Assembly: GCA_947493585.1 (NCBI GenBank)
Contig: CANLRI010000001.1
Coordinates: 558,001-622,000, forward strand
From: an uncultured Planococcus sp.
GTDB taxonomy: Bacteria > Bacillota > Bacilli > Bacillales_A > Planococcaceae
Direction of reading: 5' to 3'
DNA: 64,000 nt
The notes below the pieces were generated by a model that searched no databases, was not told where the DNA came from, and saw only the letters and a list, made by a program, of their open reading frames with translations. Position 1 is the first letter of the stretch. Every line of letters begins with the position of its first letter. Shown here one piece after another: positions 33,569-42,626 of the stretch. A program made the position numbers and the translations under genes.

Positions 33569-33599
33569 AAAACTCCTCCAACTCTGGAGGAGTTTTTTC
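33569..33599 (+). terminator. intrinsic terminator of the hydrolase gene
   Basis: AAAACTCCTCC pairs with GGAGGAGTTTT, followed by a T-run. Confidence 0.88.
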
Positions 33600-33625
33600 T
33601 TTCGCCCGATTCCGTTCCGCAAGCT

Positions 33626-33656
33626 TTGACAATCATGATATGCTTCGGTCATGATT
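33626..33656 (+). promoter_or_regulatory. glsA promoter region with an 8-base-arm inverted repeat
   Basis: TTGACA at 33626-33631 is followed 18 bases later by CATGAT (33650-33655). A perfect inverted repeat AATCATGA-N10-TCATGATT spans 33631-33656, covering the spacer and the -10 region. Its position suggests a repressor site of unknown identity. Confidence 0.5.
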
Positions 33657-33685
33657 AATGAAAACGAACTGAAGGAGGGATGGCG

Positions 33686-34651
33686 GTGCAAAACAATCCG
33701 CGCATCACCGAGCAGCTTGAAGCTTGGGTGAAAGAAAACAAAGGGCATGCCGTTCTCGGCACCACGGCCCAGTACATACCAGCCCTGGGTAAAGTCGACC
33801 CGGGCAAACTCGGGATCTGCATGATCGACGAAGACGGCCATTATTATTGTGCAGGAGACACCGACACCGAGTTCACTTTGCAGAGCATATCCAAAGCGCT
33901 GACATTTGTGGCGCTAAGTTGCCATTATGGTTTGGACTTCGTATTGGAGCGGGTGGACGTTGAGCCGACGGGTGAAGCGTTCAACTCCATCGTGCCGTTT
34001 GAAATCCACCGGCCGAATAAGCCATTCAACCCGTTCATCAATGCAGGGGCCATTACGATCTCATCGCTGCTCCCAGGGCGGAATGCGCAAAAGAAATTTG
34101 AGTTTTTGAAAGGCTTCCTGGAAGAGCTGCTTGGGCACCCAATCGAAATCGACAAGGAAGTTTACGATTCGGAATGGGCCACGTCGCACCGCAACCGGGC
34201 ACTCGCTTATTATTTGAAGGAAGCGAACTTCCTCGAACTCGAAGTGGAAGAAGCGCTAGATATCTACATTAGTCAATGCGCCATCAAAGTGTCAGTGAAA
34301 GACTTGGCACTTCTGGGCTTGATACTTGCTTACGACGGTTACAACCCGATTACGAAAGTGAAGCATTTTTCCGAAGAAATCGCACAAGTGACGAAAGTGT
34401 TGATGGTCACTTGCGGCATGTACAATTCATCCGGGAATTTCGCTGCGCATGTCGGCATCCCGGCGAAAAGCGGTGTCTCAGGCGGTATCATGGCAGCCGT
34501 ACCGCCGAAACTTCACTCACAAACCTATGAATTCCGTGCAGGGGCAGGTATCGGCGTTTATGGTCCGGCAATTGATGTGCAAGGAAATAGTGCTGCTGGA
34601 ACGATGATGCTTCGCCAAATTTCAAAAGAATGGGATTTAAGTATTTTTTGA
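33686..34651 (+). CDS. glsA: glutaminase A
   Basis: A 321-residue serine-dependent glutaminase that deamidates glutamine to glutamate. The nucleophile motif SISK appears in TLQSISKALTF near residue 72. Other family segments are PFNPFINAGAITISSLL near residue 113 and KSGVSGGIMAAVPP near residue 268. A GTG at 33686 is the preferred start because AAGGAGGG ends at 33679; the ATG at 33680 overlaps that site. The gene stands alone between two terminators. Confidence 0.94.
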   Translation: MQNNPRITEQLEAWVKENKGHAVLGTTAQYIPALGKVDPGKLGICMIDEDGHYYCAGDTDTEFTLQSISKALTFVALSCHYGLDFVLERVDVEPTGEAFNSIVPFEIHRPNKPFNPFINAGAITISSLLPGRNAQKKFEFLKGFLEELLGHPIEIDKEVYDSEWATSHRNRALAYYLKEANFLELEVEEALDIYISQCAIKVSVKDLALLGLILAYDGYNPITKVKHFSEEIAQVTKVLMVTCGMYNSSGNFAAHVGIPAKSGVSGGIMAAVPPKLHSQTYEFRAGAGIGVYGPAIDVQGNSAAGTMMLRQISKEWDLSIF

Positions 34652-34674
34652 TAAAAATGCCAAGATTAAGCAGA

Positions 34675-34712
34675 GCCTTGCAGTGAAATCACCTCACTGC
34701 AAGGCCTTTTTT
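34675..34712 (+). terminator. intrinsic terminator of glsA
   Basis: GCCTTGCAGTGA pairs perfectly with TCACTGCAAGGC (loop 7), followed by a T-run. Confidence 0.92.
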
Positions 34713-34742
34713 CATAGTTTTTTTCGATTTTTCTATTTATTT

Positions 34743-34767
34743 GTTTCCTGTCATGGTGAGGGGGTAC
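34743..34767 (+). promoter_or_regulatory. sigma-B-type promoter of the catalase gene
   Basis: GTTTCC (34743-34748), a 13-base spacer and GGGTAC (34762-34767) match the sigma-B pattern well. The catalase start is 42 bases downstream. The B. subtilis KatE-type catalase is a known general-stress (sigma-B) protein. Confidence 0.7.
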
Positions 34768-34808
34768 AGAAAGACTAAGCAATACATAAATAGATGAGGA
34801 GTGGAAAA

Positions 34809-36857
34809 ATGGCACAAGATCCGAAGAAAGTCGATGAAAACAGCAAGAACGAACAATTGGAACAATTCCGGTCAGATGACAGCGGCAAGGATTTGACGAC
34901 GAATCAAGGGTTGAAATTATCGGAGGACGAATTTTCCTTAAAAGCGGGGGAGCGCGGGCCGACTTTGATGGAAGATTTTCATTTCCGTGAAAAAATGACC
35001 CATTTCGACCATGAGCGCATTCCTGAGCGCGTGGTCCATGCACGTGGTTTTGCAGCTCACGGTGAATTCGAAGCCTATGATTCGCTTGAACATTTGACGA
35101 AAGCAAAATTCCTGTCGAAAAAAGGCAAAAAAACCCCGGTCTTTGTCCGTTTTTCCACAGTAGCTGGCTCGCGGGGCTCAGGGGAGTTAGCGCGGGACGC
35201 ACGCGGATTTTCAACGAAATTCTATACCGAGGAAGGCAATTACGACTTAGTCGGCAATAATATCCCGGTATTCTTCATCCAAGATGCCATCAAGTTCCCT
35301 GATTTGGTCCATGCGATTAAACCGGAACCGCATAACGAGATTCCACAAGCGGCAACAGCACACGATACGTTCTGGGATTTTGTCGCGAACAACCAGGAAT
35401 CGGCCCATATGGTCATGTGGACGATGTCTGACCGTGCCATCCCAAGAAGCTTCCGGACGATGGACGGATTCGGGGTCCATGCATTCCGCTTCGTCAATGC
35501 GGAAGGAAAATCCCATTTCGTAAAATTCAATTGGAAATCGACGCTAGGAGTTCACTCAGTCGTATGGGATGAGGCTCAAAAAATAAACGGGAAAAACCCC
35601 GACTTCCACCGGGCAGATTTGCACGAAGCCATTGAAAACGGTGATTATCCGGAATACGAACTGGGCGTCCAGATCGTGCCGGAAGAAGACGAGCACAAAT
35701 TCGATTTTGACTTGCTCGATGCGACAAAAATGTGGCCACAAGAAGAGATTCCGATCCACATCGTCGGCAAGATGACATTGAACCGCAATGTTGACAACGT
35801 CTTTGCGGAGACCGAGCAAGTGGCATTTCATCCAGGCCATGTAGTGCCGGGGATCGATTTCTCGAATGACCCACTTCTCCAAGGCCGTTTATTCTCCTAT
35901 ACAGATACGCAATTGATTCGCCTGGGCGGGCCGAATTTCCATGAACTGCCGATTAACCGCGCCGTTTGCCCGTTCCATAACAACCAGCGCGATGGCTATG
36001 GCCGCCAGACGATCAATAAAGGAAAAGTTTCCTATCAGAAGAGTTCCTTCACCAACCATACGCCGGCACCTGTCAGCGAAGCGGACGGCGGATATGTCCA
36101 TTACCAGGAGAAAGTTGAAGGCCGCAAAGTGCGCAAGCGCAGCGATAGCTTTAAGGACCACTTCTCGCAAGCAACTATGTTCTGGAACAGCATGAGCGAT
36201 GCCGAACAACAGCATATCATTGAAGCGTTCAGCTTCGAGCTGGGCAAATGCGATAGCATCGATATCCGCCAGCAAGTCGTGGATATGTATGCAAACGTCA
36301 ATCTCAAGCTAGCACAGGAAATTGCCGGCAATATCGGCGTTAAAGCTCCACAGACCGGTACTACTGACACCAGCAAAAAATCACCGGCATTGAGCCAGGA
36401 AAATACGGTGAAATCCGCGAAGACGCGTAAAGTCGGCGTTATCGTGGCACCTGACTTTAACGGCAAGGAAGTCATGGAAGTGCTGGACCAGCTCGAGTCA
36501 AAAGGCCTTCAATACGAGATCATCAGCGAACAGCAAGGCAAGTTGGACGCTGGAAACGGCAAACAAGTGAAAATCGACCATACCTTCACGACTGCAGACC
36601 CAGTATTGTTCGATGCCATCTATGCAGTGGGTGGACCAGACGTCAGTAAGAAATTTGCACGTAACGCTGCCTATTATGTAACGGAAGCATTCGGGCATTT
36701 CAAGCCGATCGGCGCGACGCATGAAGGCAAGAAATGGCTGGATGCCAATGGTTATACCGGAGAGCCGGGCGTTGTTACAGGCGATTCCATGAAAGGTTTC
36801 GCAGATAGCTTTATCGAGGCAATCGCCGCACACCGCCATTGGAATCGAGAAGTTTGA
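34809..36857 (+). CDS. katE: large-subunit monofunctional catalase (HPII/KatE type)
   Basis: A 682-residue heme catalase. The active-site region RVVHARGFAAHGEFEAYD carries the essential His near residue 75. FVRFSTVAGSRGSGELARDARGFSTKFY follows near residue 115, with the catalytic Asn in DLVGNNIPVFFIQD. The proximal heme tyrosine region is RLFSYTDTQLIRLGGPNF near residue 360. Residues 535-682 form the flavodoxin/GATase1-like domain that distinguishes the large catalases. The ATG at 34809 follows GAGGAGTG. It detoxifies hydrogen peroxide and is probably stress-induced. Confidence 0.95.
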   Translation: MAQDPKKVDENSKNEQLEQFRSDDSGKDLTTNQGLKLSEDEFSLKAGERGPTLMEDFHFREKMTHFDHERIPERVVHARGFAAHGEFEAYDSLEHLTKAKFLSKKGKKTPVFVRFSTVAGSRGSGELARDARGFSTKFYTEEGNYDLVGNNIPVFFIQDAIKFPDLVHAIKPEPHNEIPQAATAHDTFWDFVANNQESAHMVMWTMSDRAIPRSFRTMDGFGVHAFRFVNAEGKSHFVKFNWKSTLGVHSVVWDEAQKINGKNPDFHRADLHEAIENGDYPEYELGVQIVPEEDEHKFDFDLLDATKMWPQEEIPIHIVGKMTLNRNVDNVFAETEQVAFHPGHVVPGIDFSNDPLLQGRLFSYTDTQLIRLGGPNFHELPINRAVCPFHNNQRDGYGRQTINKGKVSYQKSSFTNHTPAPVSEADGGYVHYQEKVEGRKVRKRSDSFKDHFSQATMFWNSMSDAEQQHIIEAFSFELGKCDSIDIRQQVVDMYANVNLKLAQEIAGNIGVKAPQTGTTDTSKKSPALSQENTVKSAKTRKVGVIVAPDFNGKEVMEVLDQLESKGLQYEIISEQQGKLDAGNGKQVKIDHTFTTADPVLFDAIYAVGGPDVSKKFARNAAYYVTEAFGHFKPIGATHEGKKWLDANGYTGEPGVVTGDSMKGFADSFIEAIAAHRHWNREV

Positions 36858-36905
36858 TAAAATATGGTGAAAAAGTAGTATTTTGGCACATTTCAAACTG
36901 ATAAT

Positions 36906-36930
36906 GTTTAATAACATACCTGAGGGGTAA
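36906..36930 (+). promoter_or_regulatory. sigma-B promoter of the YflT/DUF2382 gene
   Basis: GTTTAA (36906-36911), a 13-base spacer and GGGTAA (36925-36930) are a near-ideal sigma-B promoter. The gene starts about 50 bases downstream. Confidence 0.82.
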
Positions 36931-36980
36931 TTTCAAGACTAGAAAGCAAAAAACTTCTCAAAAAAATGGAGGAATTTGAA

Positions 36981-38105
36981 ATGGCTAACAATAAATTCAT
37001 GGGAACATTCGACACAGAAACAGAAGTATTGAAAAAGATCGAAGACATGAAAGCGCAAGGCTCACGTGAAGAAGACATGTATGTGATGGCCCGCAACGAA
37101 GACCAGATCTCAATGGTACGCGGACGCACAGATGTGGATTACAAATCATCTGAAGGCAATTGGATGGACAAATTCATGGGCTTCCTATCCGGCAATGAAC
37201 CGACGCGCGAAGCCTTCTCCAATATGGGTGTAGACGAAGCAGAAGCAGATCGCTACTACAACGATGTTCAAAACGGCAAAATCCTCTTATTCGTCGACCG
37301 TGAATTCGGCGCGAATTATGAAGGAGCAGCACCTTATGATAATACTGGCTACGGCAATGTGGACAGCACGACAAGCTCTGGAACTGTCGATAGCACCAAC
37401 AGCCAAAGAACGGTTGATAACTCGGCAGTAGCTCGCGATGGTTTGACAGTCGACACGAATGATGAAAACGACGTAGCATACAACACGGAGCGCGACGCAT
37501 TGGGCTCTGAAACTGCAGGTGTCGATAGAGATCGCGGCACTGGATTCGGCCTTGGAACAGAAGATCGTACAGCAGATGATGTCGACTCAACAGGTACTCA
37601 CCGTGCGACTTCGGACTTCAACGACGAAGCGACAAACCGCAACCGCACAGTCGAAGATATCGATCGTGATCTAGACCGTGCAGGAACTGAAGAAGAGCGC
37701 CTGCGTTTGCACGAAGAGCGCTTGCAAGTCAATAAAGAACGCGTCCAAACGGGCGAAGTCCACGTCGACAAACATGTCGTCGAGGAAGAACAAACGCTTG
37801 AAGTACCTGTGGAACGCGAAGAAGTATATGTTGAGCGTCGCCCGGTGAACGAAGAAACTACAACTGGCACACATGACTATACAGAAGGCGAAGATATCCA
37901 TGTACCGGTTTCGGAAGAACGCGTCGACGTTACGAAAAAAGACGTGGTATCTGAAGAAATCTCCATCGGCAAGAACAAGGTGCAGGATACAGAGCATGTC
38001 AGCGAAACAGTCCGCAAAGAACAAGCTGACATTCATAAAGATGGCGACTTGGTCGAAGAAGACGAGTTTGACCGCAAAGACCGTACAGACCGCGACAGAT
38101 TATAA
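36981..38105 (+). CDS. general stress protein with YflT and DUF2382 domains
   Basis: A 374-residue, strongly acidic protein. Residues 1-110 form a YflT-type (heat-induced stress protein) domain, starting MANNKFMGTFDTETEVLKKIEDM. Residues 110-225 are a low-complexity Asp/Thr/Ser/Asn-rich linker. Residues 235-360 form the DUF2382 beta-repeat region with recurring E-R-V-x-V blocks (LRLHEERLQVNKERV, VERRPVNEETTTG, VSEERVDVTKKDV). The ATG at 36981 lies behind GGAGGAA. A sigma-B promoter precedes it. The biochemical role is unknown. Confidence 0.88.
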   Translation: MANNKFMGTFDTETEVLKKIEDMKAQGSREEDMYVMARNEDQISMVRGRTDVDYKSSEGNWMDKFMGFLSGNEPTREAFSNMGVDEAEADRYYNDVQNGKILLFVDREFGANYEGAAPYDNTGYGNVDSTTSSGTVDSTNSQRTVDNSAVARDGLTVDTNDENDVAYNTERDALGSETAGVDRDRGTGFGLGTEDRTADDVDSTGTHRATSDFNDEATNRNRTVEDIDRDLDRAGTEEERLRLHEERLQVNKERVQTGEVHVDKHVVEEEQTLEVPVEREEVYVERRPVNEETTTGTHDYTEGEDIHVPVSEERVDVTKKDVVSEEISIGKNKVQDTEHVSETVRKEQADIHKDGDLVEEDEFDRKDRTDRDRL

Positions 38106-38117
38106 GCAAGTTGAATG

Positions 38118-38148
38118 AAAAGCGGAGGGATGTTCCCTCCGCTTTTTT
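38118..38148 (+). terminator. intrinsic terminator of the stress-protein gene
   Basis: AAAAGCGGAGGGA pairs with TCCCTCCGCTTTT (loop 3), followed by T residues. Its T-run overlaps the -35 box of the next promoter. Confidence 0.9.
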
Positions 38149-38175
38149 GTATGGCCAGGGCAATTCGATTATAAT
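38147..38175 (+). promoter_or_regulatory. candidate sigma-A promoter of the ywbE gene
   Basis: TTGTAT (38147-38152) and TATAAT (38170-38175) are 17 bases apart. The start codon lies 25 bases downstream. Confidence 0.6.
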
Positions 38176-38199
38176 GGAAACAAGCTTGGAGGGATGAAA

Positions 38200-38400
38200 A
38201 TGGACGGGAAAAAAAGAAGCGATGTAAAACCAGGGCTTGAAGTGAACGTAATCTTAAAACAAGACCAGCGAACCGGCAAGAAAACGAAAGGTGTCGTTAA
38301 AGATTTGCTAACGAACTCTGCGACGCATCCTCACGGCATTAAAGTACGCTTAGAAGACGGGCAAGTGGGGCGTGTTTGTGAAATTCTAACTGGCAAGTGA
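38200..38400 (+). CDS. ywbE: YwbE family protein
   Basis: A 66-residue basic protein with the YwbE pattern GLEVNVILKQDQRTGKKTKGVVKDLLTNSATHPHGIKV read in segments: an SH3-like core with K-Q-D-Q-R-T-G, then H-P-H-G-I-K-V-R-L. The ATG at 38200 lies 6 bases behind GGAGGG; one at 38194 abuts it. A further small ORF starts 15 bases after the stop. The family is conserved but its function is not established. Confidence 0.88.
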   Translation: MDGKKRSDVKPGLEVNVILKQDQRTGKKTKGVVKDLLTNSATHPHGIKVRLEDGQVGRVCEILTGK

Positions 38401-38415
38401 AAGGACGGGATTTGC

Positions 38416-38592
38416 ATGAGCGATCAGCGGAAGCAAGACGACTTACACTCATCGGACCCGAGAAGGATCGGGGCGAATCGCACGAGCAAAGAACAAGACG
38501 AAAAAGAGCGTATCCATGAAGATTTGGCGACGAGAAAAGATAAGCGCCAAACAGGCGATCCCGCCAAACCACAGGAACGTAATTTTATTTGA
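38416..38592 (+). CDS. small hydrophilic ORF (58 residues), function unknown
   Basis: An ATG at 38416 opens a 58-codon frame ending at TGA 38590-38592. It is followed 4 bases later by a strong terminator stem. The product is extremely charged (MSDQRKQDDLHSSDPRRI...) with no hydrophobic segment or Cys. The ribosome binding site (GGACGGGA) is mediocre. Close packing between ywbE and the terminator suggests a real second cistron, similar in composition to the small proteins at 25549 and 46651. Confidence 0.6.
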   Translation: MSDQRKQDDLHSSDPRRIGANRTSKEQDEKERIHEDLATRKDKRQTGDPAKPQERNFI

Positions 38593-38596
38593 ATGG

Positions 38597-38626
38597 AAAG
38601 CAGGCCGCTTAAATCGGCCTGCTTTT
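38597..38626 (+). terminator. intrinsic terminator after the 58-residue ORF
   Basis: AAAGCAGGCCG/CGGCCTGCTTT is a perfect stem with a 7-base loop and T residues. Confidence 0.88.
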
Positions 38627-38669
38627 GTGCTATTATGAAAGAGATTGCCAACGCAAAAAGGAGTCTACC

Positions 38670-40799
38670 ATGAGCGATTTTTTTGAACGGAAAAAACAAG
38701 AGCTCGGTGTCGAGCTAAATAAAATACAGAAAAAAGCGGTGACCAAGACAGAAGGCCCGCTATTGCTTCTCGCATGCCCCGGTTCCGGGAAAACGACGAC
38801 CACGATCATGAGAATCGGCTATTTAATTGAAGAAAAATCCGTCCAGCCGAGGCGCATCAAAGCGATTACGTTCAGCAAAGCATCGGCGACTGATATGCTC
38901 GAACGCTATGCGCGGTTCTTTCCTGGCCTTGCGCCAGTGGATTTTTCAACGATACATAGCCTGGCTTTTCAAATTACGAGGGACTATCTGTCGGCAGACG
39001 ACTATGTCATGATCGAAGGAGGCGATTCGAATCGCCTCAATAAAAAACGCCTGTTGAAAGACATTTACGCCCGTGAGAATGACGAGCCGATCACCGACGA
39101 TCTATTGGAAGAATTGGTGTCGTTCATCAGCTTCGTAAAAAACAAGATGGTGCCGAAGAGAAAATGGAAGACACTCGATGAACCATTCCCGAGCGCTATC
39201 GATATTTTAACAATTTACGAAGAGTTCAAGGAGGACCATGAACCGAGGCTTGTGGATTTCGACGATATGCTGACAATCGCTTTTGAGGCGCTGACTACAG
39301 ACCGCAAACTGCTGGAAAAATACCAGCAGCGCTGGGATTATGTCATGACGGATGAAAGCCAGGACACGTCCATGGTCCAGCATGCCATCGTTGAAAAGCT
39401 GGTCGAGAGACACCGCAATTTATGCGTCGTGGCGGATGACGACCAATCCATTTATACGTGGCGGGCGGCGGAGCCGAGCTATCTGCTCAAATTCCGCCAA
39501 GTGTACCCGGATGCCTATATCATGAAAATGGAGCGCAATTACCGCTCATCAGGCACCATCGTCAGTACGGCCAACCAATTCATTAAAGCGAATAAATTGC
39601 GCCATGATAAAAACATGTTCACTGATAAGCCAGAAGGAGAACCGATTGTCATCCGGCGCCTTGCCTCTCAAGAAGCTCAATTGAAGTATTTACTGAAAGA
39701 ACTTTCCGCTCTTGAGGAATATGGAAATGTCGCGGTTTTGTACCGCAACAACTCTTCTTCGACTTTATTGATGGATGAATTGGACCGCCTCGGCATCCCG
39801 TTTTATATGAAAGATGCGGACAACCGCTTTTTCAGCCACTGGATTGTCCAGGATATCTTAAACTTCATGCGATTCAGCCTGCGTCCAGAACGGGTGGATT
39901 TATATTCCAAAATCGCCTCGAAAACGAATGCCTATTGGTCCGCCTCTCAGCTCAAGCAATTAGGGCGGATGCAGCCGACGAAGCAGCATGCGTTCGAAGA
40001 AATTACTTTGGCCATCACGATGAAGGACTACCAGCTTCGACTTATTGCGGATCAGCGGAAATCGATGGATGCATTGAAGGATATGCCGCCTTTGAAAGCG
40101 ATCCAGACCATACGCCGCGAGATGGGCTATGACCAGATGCTCAAAAGCCGTGCCGAGAAGTTCGGCATGAAGCTCGATTATTTGCAGCAGATCCTCAGCA
40201 CGCTTGAACAAATCGCCGAACCGCTTCCAACGATGATGGATTTCGCGAAACGCTTGAAACAGCTGGAGGAAGTGACAAAGCAGGCGAAGACCGAAAAGAC
40301 CGACGATATGTTGACATTGTCCACGATGCACAGCTCAAAAGGCTTGGAGTTTGACCGGGTCTATCTGATCGATTTAGTTGAAGGGATTGTGCCAACAGAA
40401 GAAGACGCTGATGATCCTGCATTGCTGGAGGAAGCAAGACGCTTGTTCTATGTTGGCATGACAAGGGCGAAACGCCATCTGGAATTGCTCAGCTATGATA
40501 AGGAATCGCGCTTTGTAGAAGAAGTACGGCGAATCGCCTTGCCGAAAATGAAACAGGCGGAAATAGCCAAACCGTCCGCGCCGAAAGCCCCGAAAGCAAA
40601 AATTACAGTACCGGATAATCCTGATGCAGTCCGTTCTGTTGAGGAATTGCAGGTGGGTGCGAATATACGCCACCGCGTCTTCGGAAATGGCCGGATTACG
40701 GATTTGGATGAAGAGAAAGTCGGCATCCAGTTTGCCAAAGAGCATAAAGAGTTTCTATTGGAAATTTGCCTGCAATATCAATTGCTCGAACTGGTATAA
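38670..40799 (+). CDS. UvrD/PcrA-like SF1A DNA helicase
   Basis: A 709-residue superfamily 1 3'-5' helicase. Walker A is ACPGSGKTTTT near residue 33. Motif Ia/Ib is ITFSKASATDMLERY, and motif II is DESQDTSMVQ near residue 225. Motif III is VADDDQSIYTWRAAEPSYLLKF, motif IV NYRSSGTI, motif V LSTMHSSKGLEFDRVYLIDLVEG, and motif VI FYVGMTRAKRHL. The C-terminal 60 residues carry a VGANIRHRVFGNGRITDLDEEKVG Tudor-like patch in segments, as in PcrA-type proteins. It is probably a repair or recombination helicase distinct from PcrA itself. Confidence 0.9.
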   Translation: MSDFFERKKQELGVELNKIQKKAVTKTEGPLLLLACPGSGKTTTTIMRIGYLIEEKSVQPRRIKAITFSKASATDMLERYARFFPGLAPVDFSTIHSLAFQITRDYLSADDYVMIEGGDSNRLNKKRLLKDIYARENDEPITDDLLEELVSFISFVKNKMVPKRKWKTLDEPFPSAIDILTIYEEFKEDHEPRLVDFDDMLTIAFEALTTDRKLLEKYQQRWDYVMTDESQDTSMVQHAIVEKLVERHRNLCVVADDDQSIYTWRAAEPSYLLKFRQVYPDAYIMKMERNYRSSGTIVSTANQFIKANKLRHDKNMFTDKPEGEPIVIRRLASQEAQLKYLLKELSALEEYGNVAVLYRNNSSSTLLMDELDRLGIPFYMKDADNRFFSHWIVQDILNFMRFSLRPERVDLYSKIASKTNAYWSASQLKQLGRMQPTKQHAFEEITLAITMKDYQLRLIADQRKSMDALKDMPPLKAIQTIRREMGYDQMLKSRAEKFGMKLDYLQQILSTLEQIAEPLPTMMDFAKRLKQLEEVTKQAKTEKTDDMLTLSTMHSSKGLEFDRVYLIDLVEGIVPTEEDADDPALLEEARRLFYVGMTRAKRHLELLSYDKESRFVEEVRRIALPKMKQAEIAKPSAPKAPKAKITVPDNPDAVRSVEELQVGANIRHRVFGNGRITDLDEEKVGIQFAKEHKEFLLEICLQYQLLELV

Positions 40800-40829
40800 C
40801 AAAGCAGACGCAGAAGCGAGGCATTATAG

Positions 40830-42107
40830 ATGAAGATCAGGGATTGGAACCGCAGCCTGAAAGTCCGGCTGGTGGGCGAGTTTTTCATGAATACAAGTTT
40901 TTGGATGGTGTTCCCATTCTTGGCGATTTACTTCGCGGAAGAGTTCGGGAAAGGGATGGCGGGCCTCTTATTGATCGTCTCCCAAATGTTTTCTGTGGCT
41001 GCCAATTTATTTGGCGGCTATTTTGCTGACCGTTTCGGGCGCAAGCGCATGCTCGTGTCAGCAGCAGTGGCGCAAGGCTTTGCATTTTTGCTGTTCGCTG
41101 TGGCAAACTCACCATGGCTCAGTTCGCCCGAGCTCAGCTTTGTAGCGTTCACTTTGGCCGGCATGTGCGGCTCATTGTACTGGCCAGCAAGCCAGGCGAT
41201 GATTGCGGACGTCATTCCGGAAAAATATCGGAGTGATGTATTTGCGGTGTTTTACACAACTTTGAACATTGCTGTCGTCATCGGCCCTTTGTTCGGTGCG
41301 GTGTTGTTCTTCTCTTACCGTTTCGAATTGCTGTTGGCAGTTGCTGTCATTTCAATGCTGCTAGGGCTATTATTGCGCCTCTATACAGAGGAGACCCTAT
41401 CGGCTGCAGTCATGGATAAATGGAAAGAGGGAAATGCGACTGGCTGGAGAGGCGCAGTGCTGACGCAAGTAAAAGATTACGGCATCATTTTGAAAGACCG
41501 TGTCTTTTTGCTGTTTGTCGTAGCGGGTGTCATGGGGGCGCAAACCTTCATGCAATTGGATCTCGTCATTCCGGTCTATTTGAAGGAGACGATCGATCGT
41601 CAAACGATCCTCGATTTTCTGGGGCGTGAATGGTCAGTGACTGGCGAAACTTCTTTCGGTATTTTACTGGCACAAAACGGTTTGATTGTGGCGCTCTTGA
41701 CGGTGGTCATTACGCGTTGGATGACCAAGTTCCCCGAGAAATGGGTGTTCTTCTTCTCGGCAATGTTATTCGGCTTGTCGATGGCGATTTTCCCGATGAC
41801 TTCATGGTTTTGGATGTTCTTCGTGGCGATGGCGGTCTTCACATTCGCTGAATTGATGATCGTCGGGCTGCAGCAAAGCTTTATTTCCAAACTGGCGCCC
41901 GAATCGATGCGCGGTCAGTATTTCGCCGCAGCCAGCCTACGCTATACGATCGGGCGCATGATTGCGCCGATTTCGATCCCGATGACTGCTTGGTTCGGGT
42001 TCGGCTGGACCTTTATCATTCTCGGCACATTTGCGGTGTTGAGCGGCTTCGTTTATTTATGGATGTTTCATTTATACGAAAAAAGAGCTGTTGCCAGCAC
42101 AAGCTGA
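40830..42107 (+). CDS. MFS transporter
   Basis: A 425-residue major facilitator protein with twelve predicted helices. The loop 2-3 motif reads GGYFADRFGRKRMLV near residue 70, and a proline-rich helix contains LYWPASQAMIADVIPEKYRSD. It resembles the YfkF/MdtH-like drug-efflux group. A central insertion (roughly 190-275) contains a longer soluble loop. The ATG at 40830 lies 30 bases after the helicase stop with a weak GAGG site. The substrate is unknown. Confidence 0.87.
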   Translation: MKIRDWNRSLKVRLVGEFFMNTSFWMVFPFLAIYFAEEFGKGMAGLLLIVSQMFSVAANLFGGYFADRFGRKRMLVSAAVAQGFAFLLFAVANSPWLSSPELSFVAFTLAGMCGSLYWPASQAMIADVIPEKYRSDVFAVFYTTLNIAVVIGPLFGAVLFFSYRFELLLAVAVISMLLGLLLRLYTEETLSAAVMDKWKEGNATGWRGAVLTQVKDYGIILKDRVFLLFVVAGVMGAQTFMQLDLVIPVYLKETIDRQTILDFLGREWSVTGETSFGILLAQNGLIVALLTVVITRWMTKFPEKWVFFFSAMLFGLSMAIFPMTSWFWMFFVAMAVFTFAELMIVGLQQSFISKLAPESMRGQYFAAASLRYTIGRMIAPISIPMTAWFGFGWTFIILGTFAVLSGFVYLWMFHLYEKRAVASTS

Positions 42108-42114
42108 GCATAAG

Positions 42115-42146
42115 AAAAAGCCTGAGCGGTTAAGCTCAGGCTTTTT
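42115..42146. terminator. bidirectional intrinsic terminator
   Basis: AAAAAGCCTGAGC/GCTCAGGCTTTTT (13-base stem, loop 6) lies between convergent genes. Confidence 0.92.
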
Positions 42147-42152
42147 GTGTGA

Positions 42153-42464
42153 TCAGTTTTGCTCTTTTGCCAATTTGACGAGCATATGTGCAAGCATGTG
42201 CTGCTCTTCTTTGTCGCCAACTTGCCATAGGCGCTGCAATAGATACTCTTCGCTATTTTTTGGATCTTCTTTTTTCGCCAGGTAGTCAGCTACTTTAGAT
42301 GCCAGTTGCGCGATGCGCTCTTCGCTTAAGCCCATTTTCTCACCCATCGCTACTTTATCGCCTAAATAATCGATAAAAGTCGAGAATTCAGCCAAAATCT
42401 GTTCTTTCTTTTTAGTATCCGTATTGCTCAATTTTTCTTCTACTTTTTTATCAATGTTTTCCAT
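42153..42464 (-). CDS. DUF3243 family protein (YmfJ-like)
   Basis: A 103-residue soluble, helical protein with the DUF3243 pattern FIDYLGDKVAMGEKMGLSEERI near residue 35 and DYLAKKEDPKNSEEYLLQRLW near residue 62. The start at 42464 follows GAGGAGTGA; the longer reading to 42482 begins inside that site. The B. subtilis homologue is YmfJ. No function is known. Confidence 0.87.
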   Translation of the reverse strand: MENIDKKVEEKLSNTDTKKKEQILAEFSTFIDYLGDKVAMGEKMGLSEERIAQLASKVADYLAKKEDPKNSEEYLLQRLWQVGDKEEQHMLAHMLVKLAKEQN

Positions 42465-42626
42465 GAATGATTCACTCCTCATCGTTTGTGGTGCTAATTA
42501 GTGTTTACCACAGCCTGGAAATTCTAAACGTTAGAATATTGAAAAAGAAAAAGCTGGCTGCCGTTTAAGCAGGAGCGGTTGGGGTATTCAGATAACAAGC
42601 AAGGATTAAAGGAGGATGATGGGTGA

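Noticed and set aside
37330..37700. Possible tandem repeats in the stress-protein gene
   Set aside because: The region is an Asp/Thr/Ser-rich linker with irregular similarity, not a tandem repeat or CRISPR-like array.
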